A DNA stretch of 42,806 nt from Bacillus sp. ISL-45 (GTDB lineage: Bacteria > Bacillota > Bacilli > Bacillales > Cytobacillaceae). Of this stretch, positions 7,745 through 15,910 are shown one piece after another. Within the stretch, counting starts at the first letter, position 1, and every line of letters starts with the position of its first letter. The stretch spans positions 1-42,806 of the forward strand of contig NZ_JAGGQQ010000026.1 of NCBI RefSeq assembly GCF_018613195.1, given 5' to 3'. The notes beneath the pieces are model-generated. The model made no database searches. It was not told the DNA's origin and saw only the letters and a program-made list of their open reading frames with translations. The position numbers and the translations under genes were made by a program.

Positions 7745-7771
7745 ATTATAATACATTTTATCTATTGTCAA
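7745..7771 (-). promoter_or_regulatory. Promoter of the integrase/replication operon
   Basis: On the minus strand TTGACA and TATAAT, both perfect consensus hexamers, are separated by 15 bp, slightly short. It faces the leader ORF and attenuator and would drive HTH, PrimPol, helicase, excisionase and integrase genes. Confidence 0.75.
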
Positions 7772-7824
7772 GGGACTATATGAAAAATTGAAAGTAATCC
7801 TTTTTTGATAATATAGTAAGGAAA

Positions 7825-7848
7825 GTCATGACGGTCATGTCGACATGA
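7825..7848. promoter_or_regulatory. Palindromic operator candidates
   Basis: GTCATGAC (7825-7832) and TCATGTCGACATGA (7835-7848, a perfect 14-bp palindrome) lie side by side in the divergent region. A TGATAATATAG -10-like element is just upstream on the plus strand. The arrangement fits a repressor operator for the lysogeny-type switch of the element. The binding protein is unknown. Confidence 0.5.
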
Positions 7849-7885
7849 TGAAAAGAATTAATTTGAAGGAAAAGGGTGAGGTATT

Positions 7886-8020
7886 TTAAAAAATCAAGAA
7901 TTTATTAAATCAGTAGATATAAAAATGAATCACGTACCACACCACGTTTTAAGCTACATGTCTTCGAACCATCTGCCAAATATATTTGGTAACGATACAC
8001 CAATATGGCTAAGAATGTGA
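7886..8020 (+). pseudogene. Small ORF with a good RBS but TTA in place of a start codon
   Basis: AAGGGTGAGG at 7872-7881 would place a start near 7886, where the codon is TTA. The frame then runs 44 codons to TGA at 8020. The only in-frame ATG near the front is at 7925, giving 31 residues (MNHVPHHVLSYMSSNHLPNI and a short tail) without its own ribosome binding site. It lies just downstream of the palindromic operator and could be the remnant of a small regulator gene. Nothing is recognised in the sequence. Confidence 0.25.
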
Positions 8021-8162
8021 CTACCATATAATAGCAACAGTATAGAAAGCATTAATAGTTTTACTTTTTAGAAAAAGGATTAGGAATTTTTTTGTTGAAC
8101 CTTATAAATATATATTTAGATATGTTAAATTATACAAGAGATAGCAGTAAGGGTGAAAAAAC

Positions 8163-8738
8163 ATGAGAAAGTTACGGGATAGTGACATACGGGAAGTCTT
8201 ATTAGAAGAATTGTCTCTTAAGTATTCTAATGATTTGAATACAAAAATAGTAAATGAATTAGGAATATTACATGGTCAATCCAGAATAGACGTTGCAGTG
8301 GTAAATGGTATATTGCATAGGTATGAAATAAAGAGTGAGAGCGATAATTTATTACGGCTTCCTTCACAAGTAGAGGACTACAATAAAGTTTTTGATCGGA
8401 TGACAATTGTTGTTCAAAGGAACTATTTAAATCAAGTTAGAGAAATTATTCCTAAATGGTGGGGAATTGCCTTAGTAACCCGTCAAAGCGGCCGATTAAT
8501 TATTAAAGAAGTAAGAAAAGGGCGTCAAAATTCAAAGTTAGATCCCTTTTCACTGAGTCATTTTTTATGGAGAAATGAAGCGATTGATGTTTTAAAAGAA
8601 AAAGGCCTGCAAAAGGGATATTTAAGCAAGCCAAGACATGAATTATACGAGAAAATCTGCACTTCACTTTCCTTAGAAGAAATTAAGCTTACGGTGAACC
8701 AATGCTTAAAGATGCGTGAAAATTGGAGAGTTCATTAA
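8163..8738 (+). CDS. sce7726 family protein
   Basis: A 191-residue protein with the sce7726-family signature: an N-terminal LRDSDIREVLLEEL helix, then ELGILHGQSRIDVAVVN..LHRYEIKSE, a nuclease-like D...ExK arrangement near residues 40-60, then IVVQRNYL and WWGIALVT. The fold suggests PD-(D/E)XK-like endonuclease ancestry. Members usually sit beside an sce7725/beta-family gene, and here the neighbour is indeed a beta-family gene, but convergent and overlapping by 50 bp at the 3' ends. The role of the pair is not established. Start ATG follows AGGGTG. Confidence 0.85.
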   Translation: MRKLRDSDIREVLLEELSLKYSNDLNTKIVNELGILHGQSRIDVAVVNGILHRYEIKSESDNLLRLPSQVEDYNKVFDRMTIVVQRNYLNQVREIIPKWWGIALVTRQSGRLIIKEVRKGRQNSKLDPFSLSHFLWRNEAIDVLKEKGLQKGYLSKPRHELYEKICTSLSLEEIKLTVNQCLKMRENWRVH

Positions 8739-9800
8739 TTGCTAGAGTGAGGTGATGGTTGGTTCCGATTTTTCTCCACGTTTCGGCATTTCCAGTACTT
8801 TCTGTATCGTTTGCACAACCAAAAATATATTTATCTCCATATGAATAAAACACCCCCGAGTATTTCGGGTGTAAAACTATCCTTTGACAGAGCTCCTGTG
8901 TCTGCTTACATTTTCCATATTTTGGTGTTGTCACGGAATACCCTCTGAAAATTAAATACTCATTATCAGCTGTATAACGAATGTTTGCCGACATTCTCAT
9001 TTTCCTGGGATCAAGTCGTGAGTATTCTGGATTGGAGATAATGTAATCCCCAAAGGATGGATATCTCGGTAATTTTTTATGAAGTAACTGTTGGTAAATC
9101 ATCCACTCGCTTCTTGGTATGCTACCATCAGTCCCTGTTTTAATTTCTGAAAGGTTTTCAGGGAATGCAGTAGCTACAAATGTAAAAGTTCGCCAGCTAT
9201 TAATATGGGGTATAGCCAAGATTGAGCCAACAATAAGATTAGTCATCCTATTTACTGGGTTTTTAGGATCAATATATCTATAGTCGATAATTAGGTCTAT
9301 ATCGGTTGGATCCACATTAAATGCTTCTAAAAAGCCTTGGATAATCCTATCTATATCGTCAAAATCTTCATCTAGAAGTCTAATAGCACAACCAGTTTGA
9401 TAGTTGTTAACTATTGAATACACTGCTTTTTGATAGTTAACTGCTCTTGATGGACTTGTTACAGGGATTGCATTGAGGTTTTCACTTTTCAACATTGTAA
9501 ATAAACTAATAAGTGGATGACTCCCATCTTCCATTAGTTCGTCGTCATCTGGGCAAATCTGATGGGCATCAATAAACACAGGATTATCATTGTTCCAACT
9601 TGTTTTAAGCTGTTCTTTGAAATTTTTCAAGTGGTCATCAAGTGATTTTTTGGGGCAATCGTTTTCAAAATCCCAATCAATAGGTGGTATTTCAATGACT
9701 GGTGTCATTAAGTCTTTTAAACTATGGTCCAAGACTTGTAATGCGCTTTGCTCACCTCTCTTCCATCTAATAATGGGTACGTAATGATCTGTTTAAACAT
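8689..9800 (-). pseudogene. Beta-family protein (T4 beta-like), frameshifted after the start
   Basis: The main frame encodes about 347 residues of the beta protein family (Beta_protein, Pfam PF14350 as I recall). The typical family N-terminus HYVPIIRWKRGEQ is also present and in frame with it, starting near 9788, but no start codon serves that frame. The expected start is the ATG at 9800, preceded by AGAGGAGGG, which reads M-F-K and is then one base out of frame. A single-base change between codons 3 and 5 therefore disrupts the gene, or the assembly has an error there. The C-terminus overlaps the convergent sce7726 gene by 50 bp. The family often partners sce7726-like proteins. Confidence 0.8.
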
Positions 9801-9950
9801 AAAAGCCCTCCTCTGTAGTAAACGTATAGCTGCAGATCGTGTTTGTTATGATATATACAAAATTAAAATAGGAATGTTTCAAATTAATGGGTACTATTTC
9901 CTTTTATTTGGGTTTTATTTGGGTATTCAGAAAAATAAAATTAAAAAATA

Positions 9951-9980
9951 TTGATAACTGTAGACTATTTTACTTATAAT
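9951..9980 (+). promoter_or_regulatory. Promoter of candidate ncRNA
   Basis: TTGATA and TATAAT with an 18-bp spacer. The next open reading frame begins more than 450 bp downstream, past a terminator, so the promoter appears to serve a short non-coding transcript. Confidence 0.65.
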
Positions 9981-9986
9981 TAAGAC

Positions 9987-10184
9987 AAAGATTTAACTCA
10001 GCCGTTTTGGTATGAGTATAAAATCAGTCTTAACGACTGGCGGATGACAGGGGAAACCCGAAAAAAATTCTTTACCTTTGGGTAATGGTGGCGCAAAGAA
10101 GCACAAAAAGGGATTGGGAGAAGTGTGTCCTTTTTAAAATAAATACTAGATATCCAACAAGCTGCTATAGTGGCTTGTTTTTTT
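9987..10184 (+). ncRNA. Candidate structured ncRNA (~200 nt) with own promoter and terminator
   Basis: From the predicted start to the terminator the transcript is about 200 nt, with no credible ORF. It contains several local stems: CAGTC-TTAAC-GACTG, a GGG-GAAA-CCC tetraloop hairpin, TTACC-TTTG-GGTAA, and AAAAAGG paired with CCTTTTT around a 17-nt loop. It ends in AACAAGC / GCTTGTT followed by seven T (10156-10184). The motif GCGCAAAG recalls c-di-GMP aptamers but the rest does not fit. It lies upstream of the replication-relaxation and TubZ genes, so an antisense, copy-control or centromere-linked role is possible. Confidence 0.55.
10156..10184 (+). terminator. Intrinsic terminator of the ncRNA
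   Basis: A 7-bp stem AACAAGC / GCTTGTT with a 10-nt loop is followed by a T-run. From here to 10442 there is no gene; the segment holds short inverted repeats such as ATGTATACAT and CTATGTATAG but no clear iterons. Confidence 0.85.
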
Positions 10185-10442
10185 GCGCTTAAATTTCGTT
10201 ATGTATACATCCTATGTATAGCCTATAAGCTATTTACTTTTTATAAATATTTAGAGATGTAAATTTACTAAGTTGTCCCCTAGTACTATACATAAGTGAT
10301 TCTTGCATAAAAATCTTCTCATCCATTGATACATCAGTGTTTTATGTGGTTTTTCTTTTTTTAAATTGACCGTGAGTAAATACCTTCTACGGCACCCCCA
10401 TAATTCAGCTTATTTAATCTGAAAAAAGAAAGGATGTAAGTA

Positions 10443-11555
10443 ATGATTTATTGGAGAAACACTGATATAACAGAAAAACAAGATCAAATTATCAAGCTAC
10501 TTTACCAATATCGTGCATTAACCAATGAACATATTAGGCGTTTAATTTACGACCATCTTTCGTCACCAGCAAGTGGACAAAAAGCAAACATTTCTAGATT
10601 CACCGCAGATTTAAAGAAAAAGAAGCTTATTCAGTCATTTAGCTGCCACCCTTATAGTAAAGAATTGATTCATTGTTTAACACCAAAGGGGATTGATTAC
10701 TATAAAGATCATGCACTAATAGATAAGGATGAACCATTAGCTGGATTTAAAGGGTACCCTCATGGAGATTTTGATTCAGGAATGTTAAAGCCTGGATTAA
10801 GGAATATTGAACATACAATGATGTACCTGGATTTTGCTATATGGTATAGCGATGTACTAGACATACGACATAATCTATACGCTGTAAAAAAGTATGTGTT
10901 TTATGATTTTGAAAATGCTTGGGGAAATTCAGTAAGTGGTCAAATGAAAAAGGTAAGACCTGACGGTGAAGTATTACGTCCGGAGGGGATTTATACCATA
11001 GAAATCGATTTGGCGACTGAACGCAAGAAAGTATTGACTGAAAAGTTTTTAAATTATTTCAGGTATTTAAATTCATGTGTAGAGAACGGGGAGGAACCAC
11101 AGTGGGTTGGTATGTTAGTAGTTTGTAAAGACTCTCAAATTGAATTTAAAAATGACCAAAGATTACATACTATCCTAAAATCTGCATGCGAAGGTTTGAA
11201 GTATTATAGCTGGACTTTTCCAGTTCGTATTATTAATCGTAAGCAAAATGTTGATTTAAGGAATCTTTTAATAAATGATCCAGAAACGCTTGAATCCATC
11301 GGTATTTCTATTCCTACTACCGATAATCCTGTTCTAGAGGAAAGGATTTTAAAGGAAGAAAGAGAGCAGCAAGAGCTAGCGGAACGTGAACGTAGACAAG
11401 AGGAATATCGAAGGAGAGAAGCTGCAAGGAAAGAACAAGAAAGGTTGTTACAAGAGCGAAAGCAAAGAGAATTAATTGAGGAGAAAAAACGAGAAGCGAT
11501 GGAAAGAGAAAAAAATAAAAGTGGTAACCGTCTGTTTGGTAAATTGTTTTCTTAG
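10443..11555 (+). CDS. Replication-relaxation (Replic_Relax) family protein
   Basis: A 370-residue protein with an N-terminal winged-helix region of the Replic_Relax family: TEKQDQIIKLLYQYRALTNE, then ISRFTADLKKKKLI (recognition helix and wing). The middle domain contains NIEHTMMYLDFA and an R-x-DGE-x-L...YTIEIDLATERKK core resembling a nuclease-like fold. The last 75 residues are a highly charged coiled coil rich in Glu/Arg/Lys. Family members occur on conjugative and rolling plasmids of Firmicutes. RBS is GAAAGGATG. It lies 102 bp upstream of the TubZ-like gene and is probably co-transcribed, so its DNA-binding head may be the adaptor linking DNA to the GTPase. Confidence 0.8.
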   Translation: MIYWRNTDITEKQDQIIKLLYQYRALTNEHIRRLIYDHLSSPASGQKANISRFTADLKKKKLIQSFSCHPYSKELIHCLTPKGIDYYKDHALIDKDEPLAGFKGYPHGDFDSGMLKPGLRNIEHTMMYLDFAIWYSDVLDIRHNLYAVKKYVFYDFENAWGNSVSGQMKKVRPDGEVLRPEGIYTIEIDLATERKKVLTEKFLNYFRYLNSCVENGEEPQWVGMLVVCKDSQIEFKNDQRLHTILKSACEGLKYYSWTFPVRIINRKQNVDLRNLLINDPETLESIGISIPTTDNPVLEERILKEEREQQELAERERRQEEYRRREAARKEQERLLQERKQRELIEEKKREAMEREKNKSGNRLFGKLFS

Positions 11556-11657
11556 ATATAAGGGTTTGGTTGTCTCCTCGGGATTAAATTGCGGAGTTTC
11601 TCCTATTCCTCTCTAATATTGAATAATATTCACTTTCTTGAAGAAAGGATGTTCTTT

Positions 11658-12749
11658 GTGAGAAGTTTAAATACGGTTAATGTTGATTTTGGTTTTGTAG
11701 GTTTGGGTTTGGCTGGAGGTAATGTTGCTGGGGCTTGTGTTAGTAAACATTCCTCGTATGGTGCATTGTTTATAAACACAAACAGCATGGATCAAAAAAG
11801 CTTAGCTAAAACGTATCCTTCCTATGGTCACTTCCTTATTGGAGGTGGATTAGGAACAGGAAGAAATATAAAAACCGCAGAAGAATTATATAAAGAAAAT
11901 GTAGATGAAATCAAAGACGCTCTAGGATTATTCGCAAGGACTGAGTTTATATGGGTATGTGCAAGTTTAGGAGGTGCAACAGGTACCGGTTTCTTGCCTG
12001 GTGTCATAAATATACTGACTGAACAGGGTTTTGCTGGTCACATTGGCCTTATCTTAATTATTCCCCATAAAAATGAGGAATGGAATCTCGCAGGACATGC
12101 TGTTCCAATTTTCGGTTCTGATAACCAACTAATTAAACAACTTCCAATTATCTTAATAGATAATACTAAACAAGAGAATGATATTTCTGCAGAATATCGC
12201 TCAATCGGGTATAGAGATTATTTAAATAAATCAAATGAAATGGTAGCAAGTGTGATTCATAACAACAATCTATTATCTTCCAGTATTCCATACTATGGCG
12301 GAAGTAATTTTGATAGTTTGAATTACTTAGAATTTATCAAAACACCTGGTATTTTGGCGTTCAGTTCGTTTAAAATTGATTTAAATATGGATTCAGAACA
12401 CTCAGAGATAAAGCGACTAAGCCACAAGATAGAGAAAAATATTATTCTATCAGATGGTTATGAATTAAATGATGCTAATATGATTCAAATTAGTTTCTTA
12501 ACTGGTGATTCTAATGCTACACATGTATTTACAGTCGATTTTAAAAATATTGTTTTTAAAGAAATGGAATCAATTTTGTTTCCGAAAAAATCAATTTCAT
12601 ATTTGACTACTGAAACAGCAATGTCTGAAGTGCAAATTAGTATAATGTGTGCAGGTATTCCAGTCGAGAGAAATGAATTAGTAAAGGAATTAATTAAACG
12701 TGCAAAACAAGAAGAACTTATGATGATGTTAGAAGATCTGGAGATATAA
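11658..12749 (+). CDS. TubZ/FtsZ-like tubulin-family GTPase
   Basis: A 363-residue protein with the nucleotide-binding motifs of the tubulin superfamily. GLGLAGGNVA is the first phosphate loop, ALFINTNSMD follows, then IGGGLGTGRN (equivalent to GLGAGANP of FtsZ), and the signature SLGGATGTGF stands near residue 105. IILIDNT follows the T5 region. It lacks the FtsZ C-terminal tail and fits plasmid and phage TubZ better. Such proteins form filaments that move DNA. The GTG at 11658 lies 9 nt after AAAGG; earlier in-frame starts overlap that site. A strong terminator follows. No separate TubR gene is seen. Confidence 0.88.
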   Translation: MRSLNTVNVDFGFVGLGLAGGNVAGACVSKHSSYGALFINTNSMDQKSLAKTYPSYGHFLIGGGLGTGRNIKTAEELYKENVDEIKDALGLFARTEFIWVCASLGGATGTGFLPGVINILTEQGFAGHIGLILIIPHKNEEWNLAGHAVPIFGSDNQLIKQLPIILIDNTKQENDISAEYRSIGYRDYLNKSNEMVASVIHNNNLLSSSIPYYGGSNFDSLNYLEFIKTPGILAFSSFKIDLNMDSEHSEIKRLSHKIEKNIILSDGYELNDANMIQISFLTGDSNATHVFTVDFKNIVFKEMESILFPKKSISYLTTETAMSEVQISIMCAGIPVERNELVKELIKRAKQEELMMMLEDLEI

Positions 12750-12777
12750 AATTTACTTTAAACATCTATGTTGAGTT

Positions 12778-12833
12778 AAAAACACAATGTTAATGACTAT
12801 CCTTTGATTAAGTTGACATTGTGTTTTTTATTT
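12778..12833 (+). terminator. Intrinsic terminator after the TubZ-like gene
   Basis: AAAACACAATGT and ACATTGTGTTTT form a 12-bp stem around a loop of about 25 nt, followed by TTATTTT. Confidence 0.8.
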
Positions 12834-12913
12834 TAAGAAAACGAACACTTGTTTGATTTATTACAAAATTTGGTATATAATATACTTAACATAAAGGAAA
12901 AGGGGGGAGTTTT

Positions 12914-13156
12914 TTGAAAGAGGAGGGAATTATTGAATTTAAGACGTATAAAGAAATAATGAGTGATCAAAAAAGAAGAAAGGGAGAAATAGAAGAGAAA
13001 CATAAGTCTTTAAAAAAACGTTCAAGGGTATTAATTAGGGAAATGGAGAGTTTTGATCTTAGAATAAAAGAATTACTAGGAGAAATTAAAGAAGGAGAAC
13101 GAAAATTTGATGATTTATTAACTACTATTAAAAAAAATGTTCCCTTCGATAAATAA
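12914..13156 (+). CDS. Small coiled-coil protein, unknown function
   Basis: 80 residues, almost entirely charged helix (Lys/Glu/Arg), strongly predicted coiled coil. Start TTG at 12914 follows GGGGGGAG; a GTATATAATATAC -10-like element lies about 40 bp upstream. It is first of a short run of tiny genes downstream of tubZ. Function is unknown. Confidence 0.6.
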   Translation: MKEEGIIEFKTYKEIMSDQKRRKGEIEEKHKSLKKRSRVLIREMESFDLRIKELLGEIKEGERKFDDLLTTIKKNVPFDK

Positions 13157-13177
13157 CATTTAACAGGAGGTTAGAGT

Positions 13178-13366
13178 ATGGCCAGCCTACGTGATGGTTT
13201 CCAGAAAACAAGATATGCAGATATCAATAAACTCCTTCTAGAAACGCACCTTTTGTTAAAGGAAACCGAAGAATTACGAAAAGAGATTAAAAAGGAATTG
13301 GAGTTTAATCCGGAAGAAGACTTAGTTTATTTTGAAGGGTACCTTTGGAAGAAGATTAGAATTTGA
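13178..13366 (+). CDS. Small acidic helical protein, unknown function
   Basis: 62 residues after an AGGAGG site. The middle is a Lys/Glu-rich amphipathic helix with the segment LLETHLLLKETEELRKEIKK, followed by a short YFEGYLWKKIRI tail that suggests a small folded end. It lies 21 bp after the previous coiled-coil gene and is likely co-transcribed. No family recognised. Confidence 0.55.
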   Translation: MASLRDGFQKTRYADINKLLLETHLLLKETEELRKEIKKELEFNPEEDLVYFEGYLWKKIRI

Positions 13367-13397
13367 ATTGAAGAAGAGAAGAGAGGGGGAAGGGAAA

Positions 13398-13511
13398 TTG
13401 TTTCTGCTTTTGGGAGATAAAACTATAAATAAACTAAATACAGCTGTAGTAATTGTAGCTTTTCTTAATTTGATTGCAGCAATTGTGATGACCGTCATTA
13501 ACCGTTTATAA
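13398..13511 (+). CDS. Tiny single-TM membrane protein
   Basis: A 37-residue ORF from TTG at 13398, preceded by GGGGGAAGGG. It has a short N-terminus, then one hydrophobic helix (residues 16-33, reading TAVVIVAFLNLIAAIVM) and a basic end NRL. It lies 31 bp after the previous gene. Size and topology recall small phage membrane peptides or type I toxins, but there is no specific match. Confidence 0.45.
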   Translation: MFLLLGDKTINKLNTAVVIVAFLNLIAAIVMTVINRL

Positions 13512-13722
13512 GTTGATTAAGAAAGTTTCTATAATGACAATATTAGAAGTGTATTTTTATAGTTATGGTTTTTTAAAAAATGATATAGATGTATGGCTTG
13601 GAAGTTGGGCCAAATGAAGACCCTTCATAAGGGTTATTTATGGAGAATAGTCTAGCGTGTTAATCATTAATAATATTCGTTATATTCGTTCATTGATCTT
13701 ATTAATGTATATAAGTTTCTAA

Positions 13723-13881
13723 TCACTTATTAAGCTTTTGATATTTAAGTATTACCTTATCTAATTTTTGACTTAACAGAATTGTCTTAGTATTGTTATA
13801 TCCTTCTGACGTTCCAACTTCGATTAGCTTCTTACGAAAATGTTCAATTATTAATAATAAACATTCTTTACGACATTTCAT
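13723..13881 (-). CDS. Spo0E-family aspartyl-phosphate phosphatase
   Basis: A 52-residue protein, the normal size of Spo0E-like phosphatases, with two helices and the family signature SQKLDKVILKYQ (SxxLD) near residues 37-48. Such proteins remove phosphate from Spo0A~P and delay sporulation. The ATG at 13881 follows AAAAGGGGGG; the 15 upstream codons in the open frame overlap that site. The gene is divergent from the zinc-ribbon gene. Sporulation control genes on mobile elements are known in Bacillus. The target is inferred from the family. Confidence 0.82.
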   Translation of the reverse strand: MKCRKECLLLIIEHFRKKLIEVGTSEGYNNTKTILLSQKLDKVILKYQKLNK

Positions 13882-13945
13882 AATCAACCCCCCTTTTACA
13901 AAAATATACATATCTAAGTATAACAATCAAAAGGAGAGCCTGTCT

Positions 13946-14095
13946 ATGACCCATTTAGTTACCGAAGAGTGGATCTGTTTTGAATGCAATAAAGTTATTT
14001 ATGATGAAGCTGAATATATTGATAATGATGGAATTTGTGATGAATGTTATAGTCTTCCCATAAAAAAGCAACTAGGTATATTAAAAAGTTATTGA
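13946..14095 (+). CDS. Small zinc-ribbon-like protein
   Basis: 49 residues with two CxxC pairs: WICFECNKVI and GICDECYS, spaced 20 residues apart, a treble-clef or zinc-ribbon arrangement. The ATG at 13946 follows AAGGAGAG. The coding frame is open back to 13793, but those codons overlap the divergent Spo0E-like gene and lack a ribosome binding site. It recalls the larger CxxC-rich protein near the right end (41563). Function is unknown. Confidence 0.65.
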   Translation: MTHLVTEEWICFECNKVIYDEAEYIDNDGICDECYSLPIKKQLGILKSY

Positions 14096-14266
14096 TTAGG
14101 TTATGCAGCAAAATTCCCGTGAGTTTTACTACTTTCTAACATCGTTACAGTCCTGGCAGTTTAGGGTACTACTCCAAGTGAATTATTAATGAATCGTGAA
14201 GAAGAAATAGAAAAAGAATAACGAATTAAATGAGGCTTAATTGAAGAGAGGGAGGGTGGTAAATCT

Positions 14267-14649
14267 ATGTCAGAAATAAAAGGTATTCTAAGTCCAAGAG
14301 AAAAGGATTTGTTTAACGATTATAATTCTGCAATATTAAATACTAATATAGAAGATTTAGATAGTGTTTTAAATATCAAGATTTAATCCTGAGTATGATC
14401 AGGAAAGCAAAAGAGCGATATTATGATGAAAACCCTATTATAGTTCCAATTAATAAAGAAGGATATACGAAAGTAAAAGAGAGTAAACATGTATTGAAAG
14501 TCAGTGACTTCTTCACAAAAGAAGAAGCCGAAGAAGTTGACTTTTTAAGATGGAGAATGACTAAGACAATTTTGCCGGGTTCTAGAAAGCGAAAGCAAAA
14601 GAAAATAGAAAAAATAATAGCTGAAGCAAAAAAACGGAATGGATATTAA
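14267..14649 (+). pseudogene. Small protein gene, possibly split by a frameshift
   Basis: The ATG at 14267, with GAGGGAGGG upstream, opens a 39-residue frame ending at 14386. A second frame of 84 codons (14395-14649) begins at an ATG with no ribosome binding site. A one-base shift near the T-run at 14367-14371 would join them into one protein of about 124 residues, continuing SVF-KYQDLILSMIRKAKER. The second part is basic, with EEVDFLRWRMTK and a Lys-rich tail. This is probably a single gene broken recently; alternatively two separate genes. No family recognised. Confidence 0.4.
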
Positions 14650-14937
14650 GGTTTATTATAATTTTGTTCTTTTCAATTTGGTTAGTAATGAAGGTTATTT
14701 TGTTATATAGCGATCAATGTACCAGTCCCTGTCCCCACCATATAAATCCGGCTACATTGAAACTGGATATAGGTAATATATAGGGATCGGATCGGGAAAA
14801 GCCCTGCGGAGCCTATTTCGTTTATATGTAGTTGCAAGTGCTACCAGTTGTTGAGATTAGTAATGCGATGACTGGAACAAGGAAAGAGACTCGTAATCCC
14901 CCCTGCATCGGCTAAATGTGAGTGGAATTACTTCGTT

Positions 14938-15174
14938 TTACTGGTCTTCATGGAGCAGCTGTCCATTGAGAAGCCAGTGTTCTCTTAAACCATTTTTAAA
15001 AATTACTTTTATACCTAAATTATAAACATAATGTGAATTTAATAAAAGACTAGGAGAGAAATAATCAATAAGAATGATCCGGACATGCTTGAAAGAGATC
15101 AAATCAAATATATCAGTGCAATCCAAATTGTTATTAGAAATTTTAGAGATGCAAAATGAAATGACAAATGGCAA
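14938..15174 (-). pseudogene. ORF fragment with an HWLLNGQL motif
   Basis: A 78-codon minus-strand frame from a TTG start with no good ribosome binding site. Its C-terminus, KNGLREHWLLNGQLLHEDQ, resembles the 'W.LNG.LHREDGPA' repeats found in phage and mobile-element proteins. The front is hydrophobic and unremarkable. It is most likely a remnant or a small accessory protein. The region 14650-14937 before it has no convincing gene and is somewhat richer in G+C than its surroundings. Confidence 0.3.
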
Positions 15175-15910
15175 TAAGCTTGCGATTCACTGCCATTTAT
15201 TAATCGTTTGTACTTAAAAACGGGATGATTTTTTATGGGCCGCAACAAGTGGTAAGTTTGTAACCGGATTGTCAGATACTATGAATGGTTTTTTATAGTT
15301 AGGATATTTATAAACAATTTCTTCGTATGTGCCGCTATCTTTTATAAATTCTGGTTAAACATAAAACAATTAATATGTTGTATTTGTGTACCAAAAGTAT
15401 CAGTATGTACTAAGTCTATCGAATTTCATAAATATTTTGGTAAAAAACACTAAATACATATTTGGAGAGCTAGAGGGAGTCCTTGGTTGTCCAATAAACA
15501 AAGTAGTTGCATATTATTAATGTTAAGAGCCTTTATTAAACAAACGCAGAAGTTATGTTGAACAAGGAAATTTTATTTTAGCTTAATGTTAACTACACTA
15601 TGTACTACAAAGTGATTTTTATAAATAAAACAACTGTTATAAAAACAATTTTAATGTTTTTTAAGGAAAATCATTGATATTTATGTAAACCTTGCTATAA
15701 TTTAGAAGTTATTAAAAAAAAGTAATATTTTTAGGTCTTTTAGTGGATATAGAATAGGAACCCTGTTACTAATTCACTTTTTGAGCTTATAAAAGACGGG
15801 ACTTTTAGAACTTGGTAGCGCTCCTGCCATAATCCTAGAACACTTCCTTTTCTTGAATTTTATTCTTGATAAGTAAGTGTTTTTTTGTGTTTTAAACGAG
15901 GAAAGATAAG
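15175..15910. other. Gene-free AT-rich stretch
   Basis: I see no credible coding region here: frames are short, without ribosome binding sites, and interrupted. Minus-strand ORFs in it do not resemble proteins. A hairpin near 15840-15885 (ACACTTCC..., GGAAAGATAAG) is weak. It is probably decayed sequence between the small genes on the left and the EAL pseudogene. Confidence 0.6.

Noticed and set aside
9748-9954. Plus-strand ORF over the start of the beta-family gene
   Set aside because: It is a shadow of the beta gene region, without an RBS or domain.
9987-10184. Second c-di-GMP riboswitch, because of the GCGCAAAG motif
   Set aside because: The flanking GGCAAAC and GGCC/GGGTTACC parts of the GEMM-I core are missing, so it is reported only as an unclassified ncRNA candidate.
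10185-10442. tubC-like iteron centromere
   Set aside because: Only scattered short inverted repeats are visible, no regularly spaced direct repeats.
13793-13945. N-terminal extension of the zinc-ribbon frame
   Set aside because: It overlaps the divergent Spo0E-like gene and has no RBS; ATG at 13946 with AAGGAGAG is the true start.
14725-14746. Sequence ending CTGTCCCCACCA looked like a tRNA 3' end and possible right attachment site
   Set aside because: It does not match the tRNA-Sec 3' end beyond a few bases, and no tRNA body precedes it.
14700-14937. GC-richer stretch suspected to be a group II intron or structured RNA
   Set aside because: I could not find a domain V-like hairpin or intron boundary sequence, and no promoter or terminator frames it.
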